64,000 nt of DNA from Plantago major (taxonomy: Eukaryota > Streptophyta > Magnoliopsida > Lamiales > Plantaginaceae): positions 20,796,667-20,860,666 of the forward strand of contig CM048842.1 of NCBI GenBank assembly GCA_026545765.1. Reading direction: 5' to 3'. Under the pieces are notes generated by a model. It worked only from the letters and a program-made list of their open reading frames with translations. It was not told the origin of the DNA and made no database searches. The position numbers were made by a program, and so were the translations under genes. Of the stretch, positions 45,487-57,358 are shown one piece after another. Positions within the stretch are counted from its first letter, which is position 1. Each line of letters opens with the position of its first letter.

Positions 45487-48414
45487 ATGGCGTTATTGGC
45501 GATGGTAGTTCGATTCCAATTCGTGGTTATGGTCATACATCTTTTCTCCCCAAACCTCCTCTCAACCCTGAGAATGTTTTTACGCCCTCATCTTGTTAAA
45601 AATTTGATATCTGTGTGCAAATTTACTTCTGATAATTCTGTTTTGGTTGAGTTTGATCCTTACGGATTTTCTGTGAAAAAATTACAGACGGGGATAGCCA
45701 TTATGAGATGTGATAGTTCTGGGGATCTCTACCCACTCACCAGAATCGCCCTCCCTACATTTCAGCCCTCCACTTTTGTTGCTCTGTCTCCTCCTCTTTG
45801 GCATGCTCGCTTAGGACATCCAGGATCACCAGTTTTAGATTTTCTTAAACGTGATTCTAGCATAGCATGTAATAAGGATTTTTCTTCTAGCATTTGTCGC
45901 TCTTGTGTTTTGGGTAAACATGTTAAGTTACCATTTGACACTTCGTTGTCTAAAACTCAGTTTCCGTTTGATATTATTCATAGTGATTTGTGGACCTCTC
46001 CTGTCTTAAGTTCTATGGGACATCGCTATTATGTTCTCTTTCTTGATGACTTCTCAAATTTTTTGTGGACTTTTCCTCTTGCTAAAAAGTCTGATGTGTT
46101 TGCTAAATTCTTAGAATTACGCACATTAATCCTCACACAATTTGAGAAACAAGTAAAAAATCTCCAGTGTGATAATGGGAATGAATTTGATAATAGCCAA
46201 TTTCGACAGTTTTGTGCTTCCAATGGGATGACCTTTCGTTTTTCTTATCCCCATACATCTCCACAAAATGGTAAAGCTGAGAGAAAAATCCGATCCATAA
46301 ATAATATCATTCGTACTCTTCTTGCACATGCTTCTTTGCCTCATTCGTTTTGGCATCATGCTCTTCATATGGCTACATATTTACTTAATATATTACCCAC
46401 CAAAGTGCTTGACAATGCCTCTCCCTTCCAGATGTTATATCATCGAAAACCTACTTATACACATCTCCGGGTTTTTGGGTGTTTATGCTATCCTCTTACT
46501 CCTTCTACTACTATCCATAAATTGCATGCACGTTCCTCTCCTTGTGTGTTTTTAGGATATCCGCAGAATCATCGAGGATATAAATGTTATGAATTATCTT
46601 CTCACAAAATTATTATTTCTCGACATGTAATTTTTTATGAGACTATATTTCCCTTTGCTTCATCCCCTTCCAATTATGGTTTTCTTGATAATACTTCTGA
46701 TTCTTCTTGGCTTCGCACGCTTGCTCATACATCCGGGTTTCATAACCCAATAATCGAGTCCAAGCAAACCGGCCCCGTTCCATCTACTTCTGGACCACGG
46801 GTCCAGGAGCCTCAGCTAGGCCAGAGCCTCACGCCGGTCCAACACCACACTCCCCAGCCCACTGGGCGTTCTGCCCCACACCCACAGCGGGCCCGCTCCT
46901 CTTCCCCGGCCCAGCCAGTGGGCTCTTCTCCTTCCCCAGCCCATATCGTTCCCTCCCCACCACAAAATCCTCCACCGGTCCATAATGCACCCGGCCAACC
47001 CTTACGGTCCGGTCGTGCTCGAGTCCCTAATCCAAAATTTTTTGGACCAGATTATGTCAATCTCCACACAGTTTCAAAATCTACTCTTCCTCGTAATCCT
47101 CTTTTTGCTCTTCGTGACCCAAATTGGAAATGTGCTATGGAAGAAGAATTTGATGCTCTTATTAAAAATAAGACGTGGGATTTGGTACCCCGTCCACCTA
47201 ATGTTAATATTATTCGCTCTATGTGGATATTTGCTCATAAAGTTAAATCTGACGGTTCTTTTGAGAGGCATAAGGCCCGTCTTGTAGGTGACGGTAAAAC
47301 TCAACAGGTTGGCATTGATTGTGGAGAGACTTTTAGTCCGGTGGTCAAACCGGCGACGATTCGCACTGTTTTGAGCCTTGCTTTGTCCCAGCATTGGTCC
47401 ATTCATCAGCTGGATGTGAAGAATGCATTTTTACATGGTGATCTCTCTGAAACTGTGTATATGCATCAGCCCGTGGGTTTTCGGGATGCTTCTCACCCGG
47501 ATTATGTGTGCTTACTTCGCAAATCACTCTATGGCCTCAAACAAGCTCCACGAGCTTGGTATAAGCGGTTTGCGGATTATGTATATTCTCTCGGGTTCGT
47601 CAACAGCAAATCTGACAACTCCTTATTTATCTATCGACAAGGGTCGAATATGGCATACCTTCTTCTCTATGTTGATGATATTATCCTCACCACCTCTTCA
47701 GATTCTCTTCGCCGCACGATTATGACACTTCTTGCATCAGAATTTGCTATGAAAGATCTTGGCCCTATCAATTATTTTCTTGGCATTGCAGTTTCTCGTA
47801 ATAAGCAGGGATTGTTTCTTTCACAACGCAAATACGCAGAAGAAATCATCGAGCGGGTTGGCATGTCGGCGTGTAAACCGACTGTCACACCTGTCGAAGC
47901 CAAACCCAAGTTGGCGCATGCGGTTTCTGCTCCAGTCTCGGATCCTACTCTGTATCGAAGTCTTGCTGGTGCCCTTCAATACTTGACCTTCACTCGTCCT
48001 GATATCTCGTATGCTGTCCAACAAGTATGTCTCCATATGCATGACCCTCGTAATGATCACTACCATGCACTTAAGCGCATTATTCGCTATATCAAGGGCA
48101 CACTCTCTTTTGGCTTGCACTTATATCCGTCCACGTTTTCCAAACTAGTGTCCTACACTGATGCGGATTGGGGTGGGTGTCCAGATACTCGTCGTTCCAC
48201 CTCCGGGTATTGTGTGTTTCTTGGGGATAATTTGATTTCTTGGTCGCAAACGCCAACCTACTATGTCAAGATCAAGTCTTTGGTGAATATCGTGGAGTTG
48301 CTAATGTGGTTTCGTAATCTTGTTGGTTGCAATCTCCTCTTAGAGCTCCATTGTCCGATTCAGACAATGACATTGGTTTATTGTGATAATGTTAGTCTTG
48401 TTTATCTCCGGTAA
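45487..48414 (+). mobile_element. Pol region of the intronic copia element
   Basis: A long open stretch with the domains in copia order. Gag-pre-integrase: LWHARLGHPG and CRSCVLGKH. Integrase core: IHSDLWTSP, YYVLFLDDFS, SPQNGKAERKIRSI. Reverse transcriptase: LDVKNAFLHGDL, YGLKQAPRAWYKRF and the catalytic YVDDI. RNase H: YTDADWGGCPDTRRSTSGYC. Integrase before reverse transcriptase defines Ty1/copia. The gene is treated as a fossil; the element as a whole carries a few breaks. Confidence 0.93.
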
Positions 48415-48620
48415 TCCAAGACAACATCGGCACCAAACATATTGAGATGGACATACATTTTGTTCGCGAGAAGGTGGCTAAAGGCCAAGTTCGAGTTCTA
48501 CATGTACCTTCTCGGTTCCAGATTGCAGATATATTTACGAAGGGACTTCCACAGGTTTTGTTTGAAGATTTTCGGGACAGTCTCAGCGTTTTTCCACCTC
48601 TCGTTTTGACTGCGGGGGAG

Positions 48621-48787
48621 TATTAGACTATGTAAATATTATGGAATAGAATATTTAGTATAGTTAGATTTATAGTAGATTCCTTATAGTAGTTTCCCAA
48701 TCCCAATTGAGTTATACTCTTGTAATTGTAACTAGTATATATATTGAATGAGATCAATAGAAAGGGTCACGGACTCATAATCTTTCA
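48621..48787 (+). repeat. Right LTR of the intronic copia element
   Basis: 167 bp, four differences from the left LTR; follows the polypurine tract and precedes the AGGCA duplication. Confidence 0.95.
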
Positions 48788-49092
48788 AGGCAAAACCAAA
48801 GCTCAATTTTAACTACGACTACAATACCATGTCATACTACAAATGCCACATAAACATAATAATGGAATGTGAGAAAATATCAAAACTTTGATGGAAATTG
48901 GGAATGGGTTTGAGAGATTATACCTAGTTTAGTAAGGAGAAGAGAAAGAACGAGCCCCACGGGTCCTCCACCGACGATTAAGACTGGCAAGGTTGAGTCT
49001 TCATGGTTGGAGTAACTCGATAGACTTCTGAACCAATCGCATTTTCTTGTTCTAGTGCGGTAAAGACCATGAAGGTTTCTCGTGAGCTTCAA

Positions 49093-50080
49093 AATCCCCT
49101 TGAATTGATGATGAATTTCACGCAGGCAATAGAATCACAGATGCCATTACTATGTTTTGCAGTTTCTTTCGAGTTTTAAGAAGTTTTTTGGTGCAGAAGA
49201 AATGTCGGCCTGTTCGCGATCTCATCTATTAGATCCTATTAATTCGAGAATAACATTTTTATAATTCGCGTCTTAAGTCCTCAGGTATTTCTGGCTTTCT
49301 TCCTCTCATAAGGGAATCCGGAAACCAGTGACGACCTGAAACCATCAAAAGAAAATGTGTAAAATGAGTTACTCTGTAAAGCCTCGTCCCTTGTGAGTCG
49401 GGGTTTGATTCTTTAGGTCGACATGATTATTTCTTAACAGTTTTATGATATATTTTAATAAATGATTGTGCGTGTTTTTGTTTTCTTTTTTAGTGAAAAA
49501 CATACTAACATTCCCAATCTAGTCAAGTTGCTTGAATAGAGCTTTACATAATGTTATACATCAAACTAAATTAAATGAGTTAACTTGGACCACGTAGAAT
49601 CGTGTGTATTCTTTTGTGCCATGTCTCATTCAACGTGGCAACAAGAAGTGCCAAGCTTAAGATTAATTTGCCTTGGATACCAAGACATAAGATTGACTCG
49701 TAGACTGGTAGAAGTATACATCACATAAAGCTTGAAGGTGGATGGGGCCTGATCACGAATTTGTCATTAAAAAGAAAATATTACAAGAATAAATTTTAAT
49801 ATTATTCGTCTATCCGAGCACTAATCGTTTGAAATCCAACCATCTAAACTAGTTTTGTTAGTTGTTACTTGAGTCACGGCATTTACTGGTATAATATTAT
49901 TTGTTTTATTTCGTAGCTATTATAAATTTGTTTCTAAAATCACCTAAAAGTCCTATGTCATGTGATAAATGACGATGTGTCCTCTTTATGCTTTTTAATC
50001 TCACTCATTTTTAATGTGGTGTATACTTTATAGGGTGTTATAGTAGATGTGTATTAAAACGTCTATTAGAAACATTAAAT
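49093..50080. other. Upstream region of monooxygenase exon 1; no gene seen
   Basis: The first 160 bp should contain the leader and core promoter of the minus-strand gene, but I see no convincing TATA box. The rest is AT-rich with nothing recognisable. Confidence 0.4.
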
Positions 50081-50505
50081 GGGATGGGTTCGATCCGATC
50101 CGAACCCGTTTAAGATTTGACGGATTGAAACCCGGTAAAATTTTATCGGGTCCTCTATATATATCCGTGCCCGACCCGTTAATTAGTAACATGTACGGAT
50201 TGGATTCAAGTTTAGTAAATTGAACCCGGCCAACCCATAAACAACTCTCTCCCTATTCAATTCTGAAAATTGATTCATTCTCCAAGCCAAGTAAACCTAT
50301 AGAACTATATATGTTACTGTAAAGAGTTGATTGTTATGCGGGTACGTGACGAGTTTGTATCGGGTTGGTGGGTCAGGTTAGGATCAGATATTGATGTGGG
50401 GTACATGACGTGTTCGGGTTCATACCGGTCCGAACCCAAACACCATTATTATTCAGCGGGTTCAGATTGGATAGGGTAGAACCCAACCCGTTTAAAAGCA
50501 TATGT
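50081..50505. repeat. GGGTTCGGGT/AACCCG-rich MITE-like stretch
   Basis: Inverted words such as GATCCGAACCCGTTT, GGCCAACCCA, CGTGTTCGGGTTCAT and GAACCCAACCCGTTTAAA occur throughout, as in AACCCG-rich miniature elements common in plants. Clear terminal repeats and a target duplication are not defined. Confidence 0.35.
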
Positions 50506-51061
50506 AAATGTATTTGTGATTATAATATACTCCTATTATGTTTATATATAAAGCATAATATGTTATTGCTAAGATCCATGTATTATGTTATTGTACTAGT
50601 GACACATCTATGGAGCTAAGCACGTTTGTCATGTGGCAGTTTCATAATGGATAATGTAAAGTGTTTTTTTAAAAAATATATATTAGCACTAACGGATTCA
50701 AGTGTACTAAAAAATGACATGTTTTGGTGTGTTGGTTTATGATATCGAATAATAATCTATATTATACCTTAATAAATACTGGTTTGAACAGTCGGTACAA
50801 GTTATATAAGGGGAACCATCTCCAGCCATGTATGGATGCATATGCTTGGTCCTAAAATAGAGTTGTCCCAAATTGATGTTTAGATAAAGAATACTACTCA
50901 ACATGCCTTTGAGTTAGTATTATAAAAGTAAATTCTAGAGATTTTCAGCTCAAAACACATACTAATATAATTTAAAGAATATATGTTTGGTTTAGTACAA
51001 ATGTCCAATGTATACCATGCCATTGCACATGGTTAATTTTCAATCGATTAGTGCTGTTACC
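50506..51061. other. Intergenic, AT-rich
   Basis: No recognisable feature between the AACCCG-rich stretch and the CACTA derivative. Confidence 0.4.
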
Positions 51062-52559
51062 ACTACAAAAAACTGCGGTAAATCCGTCGCCAAAACAGTA
51101 CCTATCCGTCGCCAAGTCTTTAGCGACGGATAAAAAAGCCGTCGTCCCACGGGAAGCGGGACGACGGATAGGTTATTCGTCGCTAACTCGCGGATTTAGC
51201 GACGGATAAACGACTTTTTAGCGACGGATATTATCCGTCGCTAAGAAGCGGATTTTTCAGATTTAAAAAAAAAAGAAAATTCTGCTATTTTGGCGACGGA
51301 TAAATTATCCGCCGCCATATTGGCGACGGATAATTTATCCGTCGCCAAAATAGCAGAATTTTCTTTTTTTAAAAAATCTGCTTTTTAGCGACGGATAAAT
51401 TATCCGTCGCCAAAAAAAGCAGAATTTTAAAATTTTTTTTAATAATTTGCAGCCTGTAATTTATAAATTATCAATTATCAATTTTTTCTACGAAATATCA
51501 ATTTATATATATTCCCATCGAATTATATGAATTACCAATTACCAATTTTTTTATACAAATTATAAATTACCAAATACTCAACCAAATCCAATACATACTT
51601 ACAAACATTAAACTAAATCAGAATAAATACCATAAATATCATACATACCATATATACTTACATACTTCATACTTACAAACATCAAACTAAACACCATACT
51701 TACAAACATTATACTAACTAATCAATTTCACAATAAATCAATCAATTCATTAACCCACTACTTAATATGAGCTATACTAGCTAGTATATGAGTTTAAAAA
51801 CATACAATTGATCGAAATTAGCAAAAATCCCAAATTTAGAAAAGTAGGGTTTTAGACTATTACCTTCAAATTGCGGGAAAAATAGTCGAAGAACGATGAA
51901 ATTGAACGGCCACCCGAGTTCCTTGTTGAAAGAGATTTGAAAAGAGCCCAAGATAGTGCGGAATGGTGGACGTTTGGTCGGAGAACCCAAATTGCGAAAA
52001 TGTCGAAGAAAGGAAGAAGAAGAAAGAAACAGAGAAGAAATGGGGGAGAATGAAGAAGCTGTTCCCGTTTATGTCTGGGAATCAGCGACGGATAGCTATC
52101 CTAGCAACGTATAGGTTATCCATCGCTAGGTAGCGATGGATCTGTTTTTTTTTTTTAAAAATTCTTTTTTAACGGATAGAATTTCTGTTTTTCTTTTTTT
52201 TTTTTTAAAAAAAGTCAAACGACGGATAATTCTATCCGTCGTTACTTAATGACGGATAGAATTATCCGTCGCCATTTAGCGACGGATAAATATCCATAGC
52301 CATTTAGCGACGGATAAATATCCGTCGTAGAATTTCTGTTTTTCTTTTTTTTTTAAAGTCAAACGATGGATAACTATCCGTCGTTAAGTAATGACGGATA
52401 ATTCTATCAGTCGTTACTTAACGACGGATAGAATTATCCGTTGCCATTTAGCGACGGATAAATATCCGTCGCTAAATGGCGACGAATAGGGCAAAACGCC
52501 CTATCCGTCGCCAAATAACACCGATCCGTCGCCAAGGGGCGAAACGGAATTTTCTGCTG
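51062..52559. mobile_element. CACTA derivative without transposase
   Basis: The left end is CACTACAAAAAACTGCGG; both sides are packed with GCGACGGATA/TATCCGTCGC subterminal repeats. The middle (about 51470-52060) is the inverted copy of the leader of the large CACTA (about 7660-8300). Read on the minus strand it therefore starts at the right side, where the terminal TTTTGTAGTG appears decayed (TTTTCTGCTG, ending 52559). At 1.5 kb it is an internally deleted, non-autonomous copy. It lies between the two halves of the monooxygenase gene. Confidence 0.8.
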
Positions 52560-52811
52560 TATTATGCACAACAGACTGAAACCAAGATGTTTTTTTTTTC
52601 TGTATCGAAAACAACAGGCAACAAACAATAGTGATGCCGGTGATTCACATTATTCACCTGCAAGAACACCGGTAGGGTTCCACATTCAAATAACATCATT
52701 CCTTCTAAATTCTTTTCCTATTGTATAAGGCCTAACTCTCCGAAAACTAAAAAAGAATAAAGAAACTTGCGAGTAATGAGTGCTACAGGAAGTGTGAACC
52801 TGCTTATTGCA

Positions 52812-54550
52812 CTACAAGCAACCTGATTCCAGGCCAAGCACCACGGAGAAAACTCTTTTGAGCTCTACAAAAGGATGAGTTTCAATTGGAGACTTTAAAC
52901 ACCAAGCAATGTGTTCATCGGGCCTCACCAAAATGGCCCCTTTATCTGTCATTCGACATAGATCCCACCATGAAGGGGATTTGTGAGAAGTTTTGACTTG
53001 GACCACATCTATGAAGTTTTTCCATGGCAGAAGTGGTGCTTTGCTTCTCTCAGTTACATCAGTAGCTCCTTCTTGCCACATCACACACACTTTAAGGGAG
53101 ACTTTTAGTTCCTCAAAGAACTCAATGTCACTGAGCTAGATGATATGAGTCTTTGATGGGTGCTATGATGAGAAGAAACTCGACATTATCCACATATACG
53201 AGGTCCAAGGTTGAAAAGGAATCCTGTGTAGAAAATATAATTAAAAAAAAACATAATATAGTAGATAAAAGGGTCATCTCCACGCGGATGCCCTGATGTA
53301 TATACAAATTGACCCAATACGTGACTAGATAAATCTAGCAAGTGCAATTACGGCTTCATCCAATCAATGTAGTATTCACCCTTTCAATACAACATTAGTA
53401 CTTTTGCCCTTGCATATTATTCATATAATACTTTGGCTTCTTACATTCCTTAACATGTAACGAAGGCCTCGTCCAAGATGCAAAGAGATTGCGACCAAAT
53501 GACGCAGTCACAAAACACAATGTATGGGAAAGTAACTTGTTTAGGATCACACATGTATAGAAAGGGATGAGGGTCAAAGTGTGCACCTTACTCGAGTGTT
53601 CAGATAAAAATTGAATGTTCATATGTGGTAGTTTCGCTCCAGGATCTACTGAAGGAATATAGTCTCTCCTGCGCCCAGTAGGTACTTCTGTGCCATCCGA
53701 GGCACTATCACCATCAGTTACTACAGCTCCTTTAGAGTACCTAGCACGATGGCTAACAGCTCAGAGAAGGCATAAGGAAAACAATTATAATTGGAGGTCT
53801 TACACCACATTGCTTAAATTACAGATGATTTAAATTCAAAGCCAAAGTTCGGCATGAATAAGATCAAGAATCTCCATTTAGACCTACGTGTTTTAACATG
53901 GGGATAATCTTTAATGACTACTCTACAATACCTGAATCCTAGGTCCTCTGCTGGGAATTGCAGCTGAAGGCTTTTTCCTTCTTCAAATATCTTTCTCAAT
54001 TTTGAAAGTCGTGAAGACCCCAAAGGATTGTTTTCATTCAGAAGTGAGTCAGAAAGCTGCATACGGCCTATGCTGAAAATTCCATCTAAGATTGAACTCT
54101 GCAGTTGAGATGGTAAGAAGGATCCAAAAGAATCGATAGCTCGATGCAATGCCAAGATATTAAAGAAGAAATTGGAGACCATTACAAAAGACATGCAAGA
54201 AAAGATCCATATAGACTGTAAGTCCATGGAAGCTACCTGAATTAGCAATGGTGGGATCAAGACCAAGAGCAGCATGCACTAACATTGCTGCTCTAAAGTT
54301 TTGAACGCTCAATGCGGTATTAAACATGGCAATCTGATAAAGATCAAGAATTCACCACTGAGCCCTTTTGTTTTCGGTATCAAATATAATAGTAATCAAG
54401 TGAGCTGTCTTTGTAATACAAGAGAGAAAAAAAATACCTGCCTACGCTCCGTTTCGTAGGTGGATATAATTGATGGTGGTGTAATTCCTCTGATTACAGA
54501 AGCCAGCTTCCAGGCAAGATTATGGGCATCCTGAATCCTAGTGTTCATTC
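52812..54550 (-). pseudogene. FAD-binding monooxygenase, C-terminal exons only
   Basis: Five exons of the same gene family as 42395-49092, covering only the last part: 54550-54438 (MNTRIQDAHNLAWKLASV, YETERRQ), 54333-54237 (NTALSVQNFRAAM, GLDPTIANS), 54148-53932 (SDSLLNENNPLGSSRLSKL, SLQLQFPAEDLGF), 53740-53587 (PTGRRRDYIPSVDPGAKLPH) and 53223-52812 (FSTLDLVYVDNVEFLL, KVCVMWQ, GAILVRPDEHIAW). Exon phases fit each other. The acceptor before the third listed exon is AT instead of AG (54150-54149), and the last exon has a frameshift near 53130. The exon upstream with the GD motif is missing; a copia fragment begins about 15 bp into the intron. The C-terminal exon resembles the thioredoxin-like tail of this monooxygenase group. 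A non-functional gene piece. Confidence 0.85.
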
Positions 54551-54585
54551 CTTCAGAATTCAAAAATATTTAATATGTCAAGAAT

Positions 54586-55795
54586 AAAGATGACTTTGAA
54601 CAAGCATCTATAGCAAAGGTTGTTGGTACAAATACTTCATCAGGGAACGTTTCTTATGCACAACTTCAAGAAGCCCTGATGAGTGGCAATTTAGTGCTGG
54701 CAGATGCTGATGAAAATGCCACATCTAAAAATCTGGAAGAACATTCTACTGACCAATCCTCTGCTTCCAGACAACCACAACAACCACAAATACAACAACC
54801 ACAACAGCCACAAGTGGTTGATGAAATGGTAAATGAACTCCATTTTGAATTACCAGCAATGCAGTATGCTGAAGAAAATCCTGCAAAAGAGCAGGTTCCC
54901 CAACTCAATGAGAGGGATCAAACTGAGACATCTACTCAGAATGATCAACCAGGGGAGGCAACTGAGTTGCACACTCAGGAAAGGTGTGAAGTACCTGAAA
55001 CTTCAAACAAAGAAGAAATACTGGAACAAGAAGACCAATGTATAGAAAGGTCACAAGTGTCAGAGACCAATCAGCCTGACACGGATCAGGTAGTTGAATG
55101 GTTTAACTCTTATCTTGTGCAAATTTTATGCTTGTACATCTTGTTATTTATCGAAATTCTTTGTTACAGGCTGAGTTAGAAACACAAGGACAAGAGGAAG
55201 CTGGAAAGCTTGCCTCAGAAACTGAGAAAGAGGTCTCATCAACCTCACCTCTTAAGAAATCTGAGCACATCCTACGGTGATAAAATGTTTCTTAAGTTGT
55301 CATTTTTCAGTTATACGATAATTTACTTAACCAATTAAGTGAATGTTTCTAACAGGCTCCAACTGAGAAAGAGGAAGATAAGGCAGAAATGCCAGAAGAA
55401 AACCCAGAAACCGACAAGGTTTCTGAAGAACAGATCATTAAGCCTTCCAGTATGAAGGTATATGAAAATCAATGATAAATATTCTTCACCTTGGGTTAAC
55501 TAAAACTTCTTCTCTAAATTACTCAATACTTTCTACTCACAGGCTCACTCAGAAGTAGAAGTGCAAGGGGACAGAGTTGCGACATCCCCTGCACCCATGG
55601 AAACTGATGAGGCATCAAGGCCTTCATCACAAGAAAAGATTCCAGAGACTGCACAAGTCTATGAGAAACAAATATCTGAGCCTCCCATGGAGGTAATTGA
55701 CCTCTCAGATATCTGTTTTGTCATCTAAAGTTTTCTTGATAAAATTTCCTAAGTATTGTGATAATTTTAATTCTCAGGTTCAAGAAAGAAAGGTT
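54586..55795 (+). mobile_element. Copia copy 2: Gln/Glu-rich short frames with intron-like gaps
   Basis: Open stretches of low complexity, rich in Glu, Gln, Thr and Ser (for example SASRQPQQPQIQQPQQPQV and EEILEQEDQCIERSQVSE), alternate with AT-rich gaps of about 80-100 bp. Several gaps begin GT and end CAG, as introns do, and the coding blocks after the gaps begin with similar words (GCTGAG, GCTCCAACTGAG, GCTCACTCAGAAG). They look like a repeated small exon-like module. Not assembled here. Confidence 0.5.
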
Positions 55796-57358
55796 GATGA
55801 GGACCAGACTTCCAAGTCTCCGCCTCACAACAAGATATCTGAGACACCAATTGTCTCAGTAGCACAAGTCTCTGAGCCTGAAGTACTTACTCAGGCTCAA
55901 ACAAGTGCAAAGCAGGCTCCCAATGATGAGAAAAGGGACCTACTTCCCTTCTTCAAAGCTCACACCCTGCCAAAGAATATTCAATGCTTCAATAAATGGC
56001 AAAGGTTAAGGTGCTCTGATCTCTCTGAAATATTGAGAATCACAGATTAACCAAACAGACAAGCACGAGCTCTTGACTTGGAGACATATATCCATGCAAT
56101 GTTCCCTACCGAACAGTACACAGTTGCGACTCTATTGCATAAGGATTTCTCCAGAGAAGTGGCGCACAGTTTGATACAAGCCTTTGAACAGGCAGATGGT
56201 CAGACAAGATTACAGATGGCATTCAAGCCAGTTCTGCCCCAAACTCTGCAATTTATACCTTCTGAACAAGACGAGGTTAATGGGCAGAAGATCACTATTC
56301 CTGAAGTGATCAATCTTGTATCTGAAGATGATGAGGAGGAAGAGATAAACGAAAATGACTTCGATGAACCTCCCACTGACCATCACCAAAAGGATGACAC
56401 AGACAAAAAGGATGATGATGATGCCCCTGCACCAGGGACCGGAGGAATTTCGCTAAGGATTAATGCCTCAGCTGCTGAAAAGCACACTGAGAAGACTTCA
56501 CAGAAATCTCCGTCCCCATCTCCTCAGAAATCTACTCATCCATCTTCCCAACACCCAGTTACTACTGAACAAGTAGTTGAGCTTTCTGAAGAAACCAATC
56601 AGAAAATATTAAACACTCAAACCAGAACTGCTCAACTCAAACAACTGTTGGAAGAAGAACAACAGCTCCATCTTCAACTGGAAGATCAAATAGCTAGATC
56701 CAGAGACAAGCTTGATCAACTACAAGATCAATACTTACAAGAAATGATTGCTTACTCTGAGGTTAAAGAGCTACAGGATGCTGTGAATGCTATCACCAAA
56801 GAACTCGATACTGAAGAAGTATCTGAAGTCAAGCATGATGCTAAGGCTGCATCATCTTCAAAAGAAGTACCATCCTCGTCCCAGAAAGGAAAGAAACCAA
56901 TCTCTGAGATGGTTGCTGGACTCGATACAATCGATGAGAATGTCCAAGAGGATGAAGATCACTGGGCTGATTACTCAGATGATGAAGAAGACAAGACTTT
57001 GGCAGAGCACCGCAATGAACATCTAGCGGTCTCTCACTTGAAAAGGAAGCTGATTGCTCCTGCAATATTCAGCAAACTGCCAAATGTCCACTCCCATGAA
57101 TACATGAACAGATACCAAGTACTGGCTCATCTGAAAAAGGAAATGTCTTCACAAAACAAGGAAGTAATTGCCTCCGTCCCCTCTGAAATGAAAAAGTTCA
57201 CTGAGCTCATCACTCAGAGAACAACTAGCATAGTCATTGCTCAGAAAGATCTGGGAATGATAAGGGACGATGATGCGTCTTTAGCTGAAAAAGCTTTCCA
57301 AGAGGCAAGTTACACTGCTGGAAAAGCAGATGCCATCCTAGGCCCATTGGCAGAGTGA
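55796..57358 (+). mobile_element. Copia copy 2: acidic, coiled-coil-rich extra frame
   Basis: The largest open stretch (426 codons, 56078-57358). Early part: HAMFPTEQYTVATLLHKDF. An acidic run follows (SEDDEEEEINENDFDE), a Ser/Pro/Lys-rich linker (SQKSPSPSPQKSTHPSS), and a heptad-like Leu/Gln segment typical of a coiled coil (AQLKQLLEEEQQLHLQLEDQ, about residues 185-250). I see no transmembrane segment or enzymatic motif. Position between pol and 3' LTR suggests a structural or regulatory accessory frame; function unknown. Confidence 0.5.

Larger units (their letters stand above)
43950..48787 (+). mobile_element. Ty1/copia element, nearly whole, in intron 1 of the monooxygenase
   Basis: Flanked by the 5-bp duplication AGGCA (43945-43949, 48788-48792). 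Two LTRs of 167 bp (43950-44116, 48621-48787) differ at four positions, about 2.4%, so the insertion is fairly recent (of the order of a million years at usual plant rates; rough). After the left LTR comes TGGTATCACATTAG, the initiator-Met tRNA binding site; before the right LTR a polypurine tract (GCGGGGGAG). Gag lies at about 44291-45092 and pol at about 45487-48414. It looks nearly whole, with a few breaks; a fossil. Orientation is opposite to the host gene. Confidence 0.95.
42395..49092 (-). pseudogene. FAD-binding monooxygenase, N-terminal exons 1-5 only
   Basis: Five exons with good GT-AG borders: 49092-48924, 43845-43763, 43647-43512, 43022-42532 and 42442-42395 (309 codons in one continuous frame). 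The protein is a PHBH-type flavoprotein monooxygenase resembling the plant family of Arabidopsis AT1G24340 (recalled as an EMB gene; not searched). Exon 1 has a basic, Ser/Arg-rich N-terminus (possible organelle transit peptide), then PVLIVGGGPVGLVLSLLLTK, the FAD ADP-binding fold. Exon 2 has STHPQAHFINNRSME; exon 3 PPVDLWRKFIYCTS; exon 4 VAHFSQYKLM and the DG motif NFLVGTDGAAS; exon 5 YPPQQKFEDFSSE. The next exon, with the GD motif, and all later ones are missing to the left. Intron 1 holds a whole copia element in opposite orientation. No stop is seen within the five exons, so the break is by loss of the 3' part. Confidence 0.85.
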
